From Sandaracinaceae bacterium (GTDB taxonomy: Bacteria > Myxococcota_A > Polyangia > Polyangiales > Houyiibacteriaceae), in contig JACKEJ010000007.1 of NCBI GenBank assembly GCA_020633055.1, forward strand, positions 620,001 through 684,000: a stretch of DNA of 64,000 nucleotides, written 5' to 3'. Below are positions 1 to 9,322 of the stretch, one piece after another. A program made the position numbers and the translations under genes. Numbering within the stretch: the first letter of the stretch is position 1; each line of letters begins with the position of its first letter. Under the pieces are notes generated by a model. That model did no database searches, was not told the origin of the DNA, and saw nothing but the letters and a program-made list of their open reading frames with translations.

Positions 1-63
1 CGGGCGGCACGGGCGGCCCTCTTGGCGCAGGCGGCCTCCGACGAGCCGAGCGACCGCGACTGA
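1..63 (+). CDS. C-terminal end of an unknown protein (partial)
   Basis: The frame starting at base 1 is open for 20 codons, is rich in Ala, Arg and Asp, and ends at a TGA at 61-63, just before the kinase gene. It is probably the tail of a gene that begins left of the window. The piece is too short to recognise, and the other frames cannot be excluded. Confidence 0.35.
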   Translation, partial: RAARAALLAQAASDEPSDRD

Positions 64-97
64 GTAACTTCACGGAGGCTGACGCGTCTTCGCCAGG

Positions 98-1666
<1,569 letters not shown>

Positions 1667-1681
1667 CCCCGCGAGAACCTC

Positions 1682-2455
1682 ATGCAAGAGTCACCCAGCA
1701 CCACCACGAACCGACACCCGGCCGCCGTCTCGGCAGAATCACTGCGCGAGATCCAGGAGCGGTACGCGCGACGCATCAAGGCACGTCTCGCCCAGCCCGC
1801 GATCGACGTGACCGCCGCACGGGACGGAATGCTGGACTGCTTCGTGTCCACGTACCACGCCGGGCTCGCTGCGGGCGTGAAGGGCATCCTCGACATCGAT
1901 CCGGGCGAAGCGCAGGTGGCGCGGCTGGCGCGGTCACTCTTCCGAAAGAAGCTCGAGGCGCAGGGGGTGAGCTTCGACGCGCCAACGGTCGCGGCGCTCG
2001 ACGCGGTCAAGACCGACGTGGACGAGGAGCTCCACTTCGAGGCCCTGCCGGCGGAGATGCGCGGGGTCCACGACCAAGTCTGCTCGTTGTTGCTGGCCAA
2101 GGCCGAAGGCTCGTTGGCACACGCGGGCGACGCCGCCGTGGTGAGACGGCATGAGAGCAGCGCCCCCGCAGCGCGTCCCGTGGGCGCCCCGCCCGTCGCC
2201 GCACCGAGCGCACCCAGGCCATCGCCCGCAGCGCGTACGGTGGAAGCGCCGCAGACGGTGTCCGCTGCGCCGCTCGCGCCGGTCCGAGCCTCTCGCTCCA
2301 CCGTCGAGGCTGGACTCCGCGCTGCCCTCGCCGGCCACCTCGACGGCTTGCGCGACGCCGCGGTCGCGGGCGCATCCACGGCGGAGCTGCGGGCACAGGC
2401 AGAGCAGCTCGACCATCTGCTCGGCACCCTCGAGCGGTTCGCCGACTCACGGTGA
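1682..2455 (+). CDS. Hypothetical protein, mostly helical with Pro/Ala linker
   Basis: This 257-aa protein begins 15 bases after the kinase stop and is probably co-transcribed with it. I do not recognise a family. Residues 15-150 look helical and charged, with a Cys in GMLDCFVST. Residues about 155-205 are an Ala/Pro/Arg-rich linker, and a second helical block (about 205-257) is Leu- and Ala-rich and could be a short coiled coil. There is no signal peptide or membrane segment. Its position behind the kinase makes a substrate or partner role possible, but that is inference only. Confidence 0.7.
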   Translation: MQESPSTTTNRHPAAVSAESLREIQERYARRIKARLAQPAIDVTAARDGMLDCFVSTYHAGLAAGVKGILDIDPGEAQVARLARSLFRKKLEAQGVSFDAPTVAALDAVKTDVDEELHFEALPAEMRGVHDQVCSLLLAKAEGSLAHAGDAAVVRRHESSAPAARPVGAPPVAAPSAPRPSPAARTVEAPQTVSAAPLAPVRASRSTVEAGLRAALAGHLDGLRDAAVAGASTAELRAQAEQLDHLLGTLERFADSR

Positions 2456-2533
2456 GGTGAAGAGGTCACACGCGCCCTGCGCGCGACCTCGCAAAAACAG
2501 ATGGCGGCCGAGCTGTCATCCACGCAGGTTCCG

Positions 2534-2573
2534 CCGCGCAGCGCCTCGGTCTACCCCGAGGCACGCTGCGCGG
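2534..2573 (-). terminator. Imperfect hairpin abutting the lon stop codon
   Basis: Bases 2534-2549 pair with 2556-2573 to give a 16-bp GC-rich stem with a 2-base bulge and a 6-base loop. It sits directly after the lon stop (2574) and between two convergent genes. No T-run follows on either strand, so it is a possible terminator or transcript-end stabiliser rather than a classic intrinsic terminator. Confidence 0.5.
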
Positions 2574-5009
2574 TCAGGCCTGCGCCTGGACGCCAGCGCT
2601 CGCCGACTTGTCGTCGCCGAGCCGCAGCGTGAGCGAGTCCGTGTTCTCGAGGGCGTTGGCGAGCACCTCGTCCACGGTCGAGACGGGGATGAACTCGAGG
2701 GTTTCCCGGATCTCTTCGGGTACCTCTTCGAGATCCGCGGCGTTGCGCTCCGGCAAGATGACGCGCTTGATCCCCGCGCGGTGGGCCGCCAGCACCTTCT
2801 CCTTGATGCCGCCGACCGGGAGCACGCGACCACGCAGCGTAATCTCGCCCGTCATGGCCACGTCGTGGCGCACGCAGATGCCCGTCAGCAGCGACACCAG
2901 CGACGTCATCATCGTGACGCCGGCGCTGGGGCCGTCCTTGGGCATGCCGCCCGCGGGGATGTGGATGTGTAGGTCGCTCTTCTCGAGGAAGTCCTTCGGG
3001 ATGCCGAAGTCCTCGGCCCGCGTGCGCACGTAGCTCATGGCCGCCTGGGCGGACTCCTTCATGACGTCGCCCAGCTGACCCGTCAGCTGCAGCTTGCCCT
3101 GCCCGTGCATGCGCGTGGCCTCGATGAAGAGGATCTCGCCCCCCACCGCCGTCCACGCCAGGCCCGTCGAAACACCCGTCTCGCTGGTGCGCTCGGCCAC
3201 CTCGGAGGTGAAGCGGGCGGGGCCCAGGTACGGGCGCAGCGACTCGGCGTCGTCCATGGACCACGGACCCGTCTCGCCCTCGGCCACCTTCACCGCCACA
3301 CCACGGATGACGCTCGCGATCTGACGCTCGAGGTTGCGCACCCCGGCCTCACGCGTGTGGTGGTCGATGATGCCCTCGAGGGCCGCGTCCGAGATGGTCA
3401 GGGTCTCGGGCTTGATGCCGTGATCCTCGAGCTGCTTCGGCACCAGGTGCACCTTCGCGATGTCCAGCTTCTCGCGCCGCGTGTAGCCGGGGATCTCGAT
3501 GATCTCCATGCGGTCGCGGAGCGGCGCCGGGATGGTGTCGCCCACGTTGGCCGTCGCGATGAACATCACCTTGGAGAGGTCGTAGGGGATCTCCAGGTAG
3601 TGATCGCTGAACGTGTCGTTCTGCTCCGGGTCCAGCACCTCGAGCAAGGCGGCCGCCGGGTCGCCACGGAAGTCGTGCCCGACCTTGTCGATCTCGTCGA
3701 GCATGAAGATGGGGTTGATGGTCCCGGTCTTCTTCATGCCCTGGATGATCTGACCTGGGAGCGCGCCCACGTAGGTGCGACGGTGACCACGGATGGCGGC
3801 CTCGTCGTGCACGCCACCGAGGCTGATGCGGTGGAACTTGCGCCCCAGCGCGCGCGACACCGAGCGGCCCAACGAGGTCTTGCCGACACCGGGGGGACCG
3901 ATGAGGCACAGGATGGGCCCCTTCTTGTCCTTCTTCAGCTTGCGAACGGCCAGGTACTCGACGATGCGCTTCTTGACCTTGTCGAGGCCCGAGTGGTCCT
4001 CGTCCAACACCTTGCGGACGGCCGCGATGTCGAGGTTGTCCGTGGTCTCGCGTGTCCACGGGATGTCCAGCAGCCAGTCGATGTAGGTGCGCACGACCGT
4101 GTACTCGGCGCTGCCCACCTGCATCTGGCGCAGGCGCTTGAGCTGCTTGCGCGCGACCTTGTCCGCCTCGCTGGGCAGGCTGGCCTTGGCGATGCGCTCC
4201 TCGACGACGTCCAGGTCGCCCTGGTCACCGTCTTCCTCACCCAGCTCCTCCTTGATGGCCTTGAGCTGCTGGCGGAGCACGTACTCGCGCTGGTTCTTGC
4301 CCATCTCCTCTTTGATCTGCGAGTTGATCCGCTCGCGCATCTTGAGGATCTCCAGCTGACGCGTGAGCAGGCGCAGCACCTTGCGGATGCGCTCCTTGGC
4401 GTCCACCGTCTCGAGCAGCTGCGCCTTGTCCTCCACTGGGGCGTCCAGGTTGGCCGCGACCAGATCGGCCAGCTGACCGGGCTCCTGGATGCTGTCGAGC
4501 AGCGAGTTGGCCTCGCGCGGCAGCTCGGGCATGAGCTGCACCACCTGCTTGGCGATGTCGCGCAGGCTCATCGCCAGCGCCTCGCTCTCGACGTCGTCCG
4601 TGGGGATCTCGTCCAGGCGCGAGATGCGCGCCTTCAGGTAGGGCTCCTCTTCGACCACGTGTTCGAGGCGGATGCGCACCAGGCCCTGCAGGATGAGGCT
4701 GTAGTTGCCCGAGCTGTGCTTGAGCGCCTTGAGGACGCGCGCCGCGACGCCGACGGGGTACAGATCACCCTCGACGGGATCGTCCGTGGACGGGTCGCGC
4801 TGGGCGAAGATGGCGATGACGGGTTGGTCGGCGCTCTCGATGTCTTCGACGAGCGCGACGGAGCGGGGACGCCCCACGTCGAACGGCGCGACGGCCCCCG
4901 GGAACAGCACCGCGTTGCGGATGGGCAGAACGGGGAGTTCGTCGTCGAAGAGGACATCGGGCCCCTCGGGAGGGGTCGAAAGGGAGCTCATCTCGTCTTC
5001 ATCAGACAT
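2574..5009 (-). CDS. lon: Lon protease (LonA type)
   Basis: ATP-dependent cytoplasmic protease that degrades misfolded and regulatory proteins. The 811-aa length is normal for LonA. Order of domains: LON substrate-binding domain (about 25-225), helical linker (about 230-345), AAA+ module with Walker A GPPGVGKT (Lys377) and Walker B FMLDEIDK, and the S16 protease domain with PKDGPSAG (Ser695) and GGIKEK (Lys738). The Ser-Lys spacing of 43 equals that of the E. coli enzyme (Ser679/Lys722). The ATG at 5007-5009 lies just downstream of a good promoter at 5018-5046. The C-terminus has a short Ala/Gln tail. Confidence 0.98.
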   Translation of the reverse strand: MSDEDEMSSLSTPPEGPDVLFDDELPVLPIRNAVLFPGAVAPFDVGRPRSVALVEDIESADQPVIAIFAQRDPSTDDPVEGDLYPVGVAARVLKALKHSSGNYSLILQGLVRIRLEHVVEEEPYLKARISRLDEIPTDDVESEALAMSLRDIAKQVVQLMPELPREANSLLDSIQEPGQLADLVAANLDAPVEDKAQLLETVDAKERIRKVLRLLTRQLEILKMRERINSQIKEEMGKNQREYVLRQQLKAIKEELGEEDGDQGDLDVVEERIAKASLPSEADKVARKQLKRLRQMQVGSAEYTVVRTYIDWLLDIPWTRETTDNLDIAAVRKVLDEDHSGLDKVKKRIVEYLAVRKLKKDKKGPILCLIGPPGVGKTSLGRSVSRALGRKFHRISLGGVHDEAAIRGHRRTYVGALPGQIIQGMKKTGTINPIFMLDEIDKVGHDFRGDPAAALLEVLDPEQNDTFSDHYLEIPYDLSKVMFIATANVGDTIPAPLRDRMEIIEIPGYTRREKLDIAKVHLVPKQLEDHGIKPETLTISDAALEGIIDHHTREAGVRNLERQIASVIRGVAVKVAEGETGPWSMDDAESLRPYLGPARFTSEVAERTSETGVSTGLAWTAVGGEILFIEATRMHGQGKLQLTGQLGDVMKESAQAAMSYVRTRAEDFGIPKDFLEKSDLHIHIPAGGMPKDGPSAGVTMMTSLVSLLTGICVRHDVAMTGEITLRGRVLPVGGIKEKVLAAHRAGIKRVILPERNAADLEEVPEEIRETLEFIPVSTVDEVLANALENTDSLTLRLGDDKSASAGVQAQA

Positions 5010-5017
5010 ATTCCGCG

Positions 5018-5046
5018 ACCATAGTCACCGCCCTGCAGCCTGGCAA
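5018..5046 (-). promoter_or_regulatory. Sigma-70-type promoter of lon
   Basis: Read on the minus strand, a -35 TTGCCA (5041-5046) is separated by 17 bases from a -10 TATGGT (5018-5023), about 8 bases before the lon start. The position and spacing fit a housekeeping promoter with a very short leader. No heat-shock type element was recognised. Confidence 0.55.
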
Positions 5047-5067
5047 GGACGTTGCACGTCGCCCGCT

Positions 5068-7161
5068 TCAATCCCCGTTCGGGGTCACGGCGGCGGCGTC
5101 CGCTGGCGCGCGCTCGAACACCGTGATGGGCATGTGGTCGAAGCACACGGCCAGCGCCTCCTCGTCGTGTTCGTCCCACACGTAGCCCCAGTCCACGTCG
5201 GGGAAGCGCGGCGCGCGCGGGAAGCTGGCCGCCACCTGGAACCCGGAGCGGCCCGCGAACAGGTCCTCGTAGAATGCCCTCTGGATGGGCGCGCGCGCAG
5301 CGGCGCCGGGGTGCCGCGCTCGCCGGTGGTACCAGTCGCCCACGACCACGAAGCGCGCGCGGGCGAGGGAGCGTGTCAGGTGCCCCGGTAGCGCAGCGTC
5401 GTTGGGTCGCCCCACGAAGAGCCGACGGACCTGGAGGCGCGGCATTCCGGTGACCGCAGCCTCCAGATAGCGTGGGCGCACCAGGTCGCGGTGCTCGCCC
5501 TCGGGCACGCGACCCACCAGGTCGTAGTCGTCGTTGAGCACGGCGCTGTAGGACCCCTCGGGCTCCAGAAGGACGCGATCACCGGGCTGCGCGTGCTCCG
5601 CGAGGTAGCGCCCGGCCAGGACCCGCGGATCGAGCTCGCGGAACATGCTGGCGTACGCGACGCCTCGTGCGCAGGTGAACGCCACGACGCAGGCCGCCAC
5701 GAAGGCCGCGCACAGGCCGAACCACTTGGCCCGGCGCGCTCGGGAGGTGGCGCCCCCAGCGGTCGCGGGGTCGCCCGGCCGCGTGGGAAACGGCGGATGC
5801 GCGAGCAGGCTGGCCGCACCCAGCACCAACCCGGGAACGCTGGGCAGGACATAGCGCTGCGTGGCCACGGCGAAGCCCCCGACGAGCAGGAGCGGCGGCA
5901 GCGCCGACCAGAGAACGATGCGGTCGAGGGCGGAGCCACGCCGGAGACCGCGGGCAATGGACAGATAGGCCGCGACGCAGGCGGGCCCACCCAACGCGTA
6001 CGGCAGGAGCGTCCGCAGCTGGGTCCAAAACGGCAGCCCGTCGTTGTAGACGAAGCGCCAGTCGTAGAACCCGAACTCACGCTCGCTGAACTGCAGCGCC
6101 AACAGCGCCGAACCAGAGCGGTTGGGCGCGATGCCTCTGAAGTACTCTCCCGGATCGCCCGAGACCAGCCACGGGTTCATGGCGGCAAACGCGAGCGCGG
6201 CGACCACCACGCTGAGACCCATGGGCAAGCTGAACGAAGCGCGCAGCGTGGCTGTCAGACGGCGAAACGCCGATGGCCGCGCGCCGAGCCCCTGCGCGTG
6301 GCTGGCGAGGGCAGCGGGCAGCGCGACCAAGCACAGCAGCCCCGGTCCCTTGCTACCGGCGATGCAAGCCACTGCCAAGCCGGCCCGTAGGACGTTGCCC
6401 GCGCGGGGTGGCTCGGTCGCCAGCTTTGCGCAGGCAAAGAGGAACCACGCGAGCGCGGGCATCAGCAACGACTCGGGCGTGTAGAAGTGGCTAGCCTGAA
6501 AGAGGCCTACCGAGGCCGCAGCGAGGGACGCGGCGATCACCCCGGCGCGCGGAGTCTCCAGCTGCTGGGCTGCCAGCCCCAGCCACCAGATGGTCAAGGC
6601 GCCGAACAACGCCGCGAGCGCTCGCAGCGCGAAGAGCAGGTCGGGGAGCGCGACGCTGGTGGGCGAGGTGTAGGCCTGCAACGCCCCCGTGATGTAGGCC
6701 CACTCGTCTGGGTAGCGCTCGGCCAGCGCGCGCGCCTGGTTCGGGCCTCCGAACAGCGCCCACTTGGTCGCGATCACGACTTCGAACACCAACGGGCCGT
6801 ACGACGTGTTGTGTGGCCGGTAGTCCCCCCCCCGGAGGCCGCGGTACTCGGCCGCCAGCGCCTCGTGCACGACGAACCCCTTCTCGTCCACGTGCAGCGC
6901 GTAGGGCAGCCCCCAGTCTGCGGTGGCGAGGCGCGCGCCACCGCCCAGCAGCGCAGCGAGCGCGATCCCGAGGGTCGGCAGCCACGGCCGCTCGCGACGT
7001 GGCGGGCGATACGTCGGCGCGGGCCGATCGAGAGGCTGCCGCGCCGCAGCCCGGTCGCCTCCCTGCCAGCGCGCGCGCGCGTCCTCGGCGTCCGCAGCCA
7101 GCGCGTCTCCGCCTGGGTCCGGGGCGAGCTCGAGAGGGATGTCGTCGTCGCTGGGCCGCAC
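5068..7161 (-). CDS. GT-C family membrane glycosyltransferase (ArnT/PMT-like)
   Basis: A 697-aa integral membrane protein with a GTG start. After a cytoplasmic Asp/Arg-rich N-terminus (about 1-60) it has roughly ten to twelve hydrophobic segments up to about residue 485, then a soluble C-terminal domain of about 200 aa. The first extracytoplasmic loop contains HVDEKGFVVH, matching the acidic DE motif in the first loop of lipid-linked sugar transferases of the PMT-2/ArnT type (PF13231-like). It probably transfers a sugar from a polyprenyl-phosphate donor; the acceptor is unknown. It lies upstream of lon on the same strand but lon has its own promoter. Confidence 0.75.
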   Translation of the reverse strand: MRPSDDDIPLELAPDPGGDALAADAEDARARWQGGDRAAARQPLDRPAPTYRPPRRERPWLPTLGIALAALLGGGARLATADWGLPYALHVDEKGFVVHEALAAEYRGLRGGDYRPHNTSYGPLVFEVVIATKWALFGGPNQARALAERYPDEWAYITGALQAYTSPTSVALPDLLFALRALAALFGALTIWWLGLAAQQLETPRAGVIAASLAAASVGLFQASHFYTPESLLMPALAWFLFACAKLATEPPRAGNVLRAGLAVACIAGSKGPGLLCLVALPAALASHAQGLGARPSAFRRLTATLRASFSLPMGLSVVVAALAFAAMNPWLVSGDPGEYFRGIAPNRSGSALLALQFSEREFGFYDWRFVYNDGLPFWTQLRTLLPYALGGPACVAAYLSIARGLRRGSALDRIVLWSALPPLLLVGGFAVATQRYVLPSVPGLVLGAASLLAHPPFPTRPGDPATAGGATSRARRAKWFGLCAAFVAACVVAFTCARGVAYASMFRELDPRVLAGRYLAEHAQPGDRVLLEPEGSYSAVLNDDYDLVGRVPEGEHRDLVRPRYLEAAVTGMPRLQVRRLFVGRPNDAALPGHLTRSLARARFVVVGDWYHRRARHPGAAARAPIQRAFYEDLFAGRSGFQVAASFPRAPRFPDVDWGYVWDEHDEEALAVCFDHMPITVFERAPADAAAVTPNGD

Positions 7162-7256
7162 GCCGCGAAGCTAGCAGGTCGCGCGGGCGACGAGAGCGGT
7201 ATGCTTGAGTTCGGCGGGACGGTTGCGTACATCAGCGTGCCAACGCCTCTTTCTTC

Positions 7257-9236
7257 GTGAGCAGCTCCCCACCGAATCCCTACCACGCGCGCCACCGCCC
7301 TCCTCGCCGAGGGAGCCGCATTGTCTCGTCCCTGCGCCGTGTCCTGAACGTCGAACGCGCCGGCCTGCTGGCGATCGCGCTCGCGTTCGTTGCGTTGCAC
7401 GCGGCTGCGCCCCTGCCCGCGCTGCAGGGCGATGGCTACTACACGTACCTCTGGGCGCGCTCGCTGGCGTTCGACGGGGACATGGACCTCGGCAACGACT
7501 ACGCGCTGTGTGGTGACCCATGGGGGATGGCGAACCACTCCGAGGGAGCTGGGCCCCGCAACCAATGGAGCCCAGGGCCAGCCGTCCTGTGGACGCCGAT
7601 GCTCGTCGTGGGGAGGCTCTTCCACCCTGCGTCGCTCAGCGACGATCCGCGCGTCGCTGGTGCGTGCCAGGGGCCACTCACGGCGTTCGGTCTCTTCGGT
7701 ACCGTCCTCGGTGGGCTGTTGACGCTGCTCCTTGTATTCCGCCTCACCAGACGGTACGTGGGCGTCGGCCCTGCGCTGCTCGCGACGGCGGGCATCGCGT
7801 TTGCGTCACCCCTCACGTACTACGGCGCGTGGCTGTTGTCGTACGGACACGCACCGGCGGCGTTCGCGGTCGCCCTGTTCCTCGAGCGCTGGGACGGAAC
7901 CCGTCGCGGGGCGCAAGCACGTCATCCGTTGCGCTGGGTGCTCGTTGGCGCCTTGCTGGGGTTGGCCATGTTGATGCGACCGCAGAACGCCGTGTTCGTG
8001 TTCGGGCCTCTCGGAGAGTGGCTTGCGCTCACCTTCATGGACCTGCGCGAACGGAGACGCGCCTCCGCGCTGACCATGGTGGGGGTCGGTCTCTTGTTCA
8101 CTGCGGGCCTCGCCCTCACCTTCGCGCCTCAGCTCGCCGCGTGGAAGCTCAGCTACGGCACGTACATCGCCATGCCTCAAGGGCCGCACTACATGCGCTG
8201 GGGCCAAGCCAACCTGGACGGCGTGCTCTTCGCCAGCACGGGCGGCCTGCTCACCTGGACGCCGCTCCTGGGGGTGGGACTGGTCGGGCTCGTCCTGTTC
8301 AGCGTCCGTGCGTCCTCGCCGTCCCGGGCCGGCCGTAGCGTGCGCCCCGTGGCCGTCGCGTCGCTCGTGGCGTTCGTGCTGACGGTCTACGTCAACGGCG
8401 CCGTCTGGGACTACTGGGGTTCGATGGGATTCTCGAACCGACGCTTCACGGAGATGAGCGCGCCCCTCGGTCTGGGGCTCGCCCTGGTGCTCGAGGGTGT
8501 GTTCCGCTACGCCGAGCGTCGCCCTCGCGCGCTAGCAGGGGCGCTCCTGGGGGTGGCTGTCGCGGTGTTCGCCGCATGGAACGTCGCCGCCATGAACGGC
8601 GTCGCCACGGGTCGAATCGCCAGCTGGCGTGAGTCCCGCTCGGATCTGATCTGGGAGCAGGTCTTCCACGAACTGGCGCACGGCACGTACACGGCGGTGG
8701 GCAACCCCCTCGCGTGGCCCGCGTCGCTGCCGTTTGCGGCGCGCTTCGACACGCACCCCATGCGGTACGACGCCATGCGTGGCATGACGCTCTACTACGG
8801 CGAGTACGACACCGGTGCCCCCCGTCACGGCGAGACGACGGCGTTCTTCACCGGCGGCCCCCTGCACGCGCTGTACGCCGCAGACGGCTTCGCGGAGGAG
8901 CCCGAGGAGGTCGCCGGGCGCAGGGGTCTGCGTACGCTCGACGAGGACGCCAGGCTGCTCCTGCCGGTGTTCATGGAGGGTGTCGGGGGGGCTCGCGTGC
9001 GCTGTCGTCTGGCGGAGGCGGGGCATGGGAGCTTGCGCCTGACGTGGAACGGTTCGGACCTCGGGGAGCGCGACGTCGACGCGCGCTGGCGGCTGCTCAC
9101 CTTCCCCGTTCCGCCGGATGTCGCCCAAGCGGGCGTGAATGAGGTCGAGCTGCACGTCGAGGGAGGCGCGCTGCTGCTCTCATCCGTGGACCTGGTCGCG
9201 CCGACTGCGCCTCCCGTACCCGAAGAGCTCCCCTGA
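7257..9236 (+). CDS. Multi-pass membrane protein, GT-C glycosyltransferase-like
   Basis: A 659-aa protein with a GTG start, divergent from the GT-C gene at 5068-7161 across a 95-base gap that must hold both promoters. Residues about 40-430 form around ten hydrophobic segments. The first loop (GDGYYTYLWARSL, about residue 58) resembles the D-containing loop of mannosyltransferase-type GT-C proteins. Residues about 440-659 form a soluble, beta-rich domain that is probably periplasmic. The family call rests on topology and the first loop; the substrate is unknown. A different type of membrane enzyme cannot be excluded. Confidence 0.65.
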   Translation: MSSSPPNPYHARHRPPRRGSRIVSSLRRVLNVERAGLLAIALAFVALHAAAPLPALQGDGYYTYLWARSLAFDGDMDLGNDYALCGDPWGMANHSEGAGPRNQWSPGPAVLWTPMLVVGRLFHPASLSDDPRVAGACQGPLTAFGLFGTVLGGLLTLLLVFRLTRRYVGVGPALLATAGIAFASPLTYYGAWLLSYGHAPAAFAVALFLERWDGTRRGAQARHPLRWVLVGALLGLAMLMRPQNAVFVFGPLGEWLALTFMDLRERRRASALTMVGVGLLFTAGLALTFAPQLAAWKLSYGTYIAMPQGPHYMRWGQANLDGVLFASTGGLLTWTPLLGVGLVGLVLFSVRASSPSRAGRSVRPVAVASLVAFVLTVYVNGAVWDYWGSMGFSNRRFTEMSAPLGLGLALVLEGVFRYAERRPRALAGALLGVAVAVFAAWNVAAMNGVATGRIASWRESRSDLIWEQVFHELAHGTYTAVGNPLAWPASLPFAARFDTHPMRYDAMRGMTLYYGEYDTGAPRHGETTAFFTGGPLHALYAADGFAEEPEEVAGRRGLRTLDEDARLLLPVFMEGVGGARVRCRLAEAGHGSLRLTWNGSDLGERDVDARWRLLTFPVPPDVAQAGVNEVELHVEGGALLLSSVDLVAPTAPPVPEELP

Positions 9237-9322
9237 GCGACCGTCGCCCCGGTCGTGCAGGGCTCCCTCGCGCTCGTCTCCCCGACGTTTGCCTGGTAGC
9301 CCCCTAGGTCTCCTGCCGCGTG

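Noticed and set aside
3105..5024. Long open frame of 639 codons opposite lon
   Set aside because: It is antisense to a canonical lon gene with all catalytic motifs, has no recognisable family, and is expected in GC-rich DNA.
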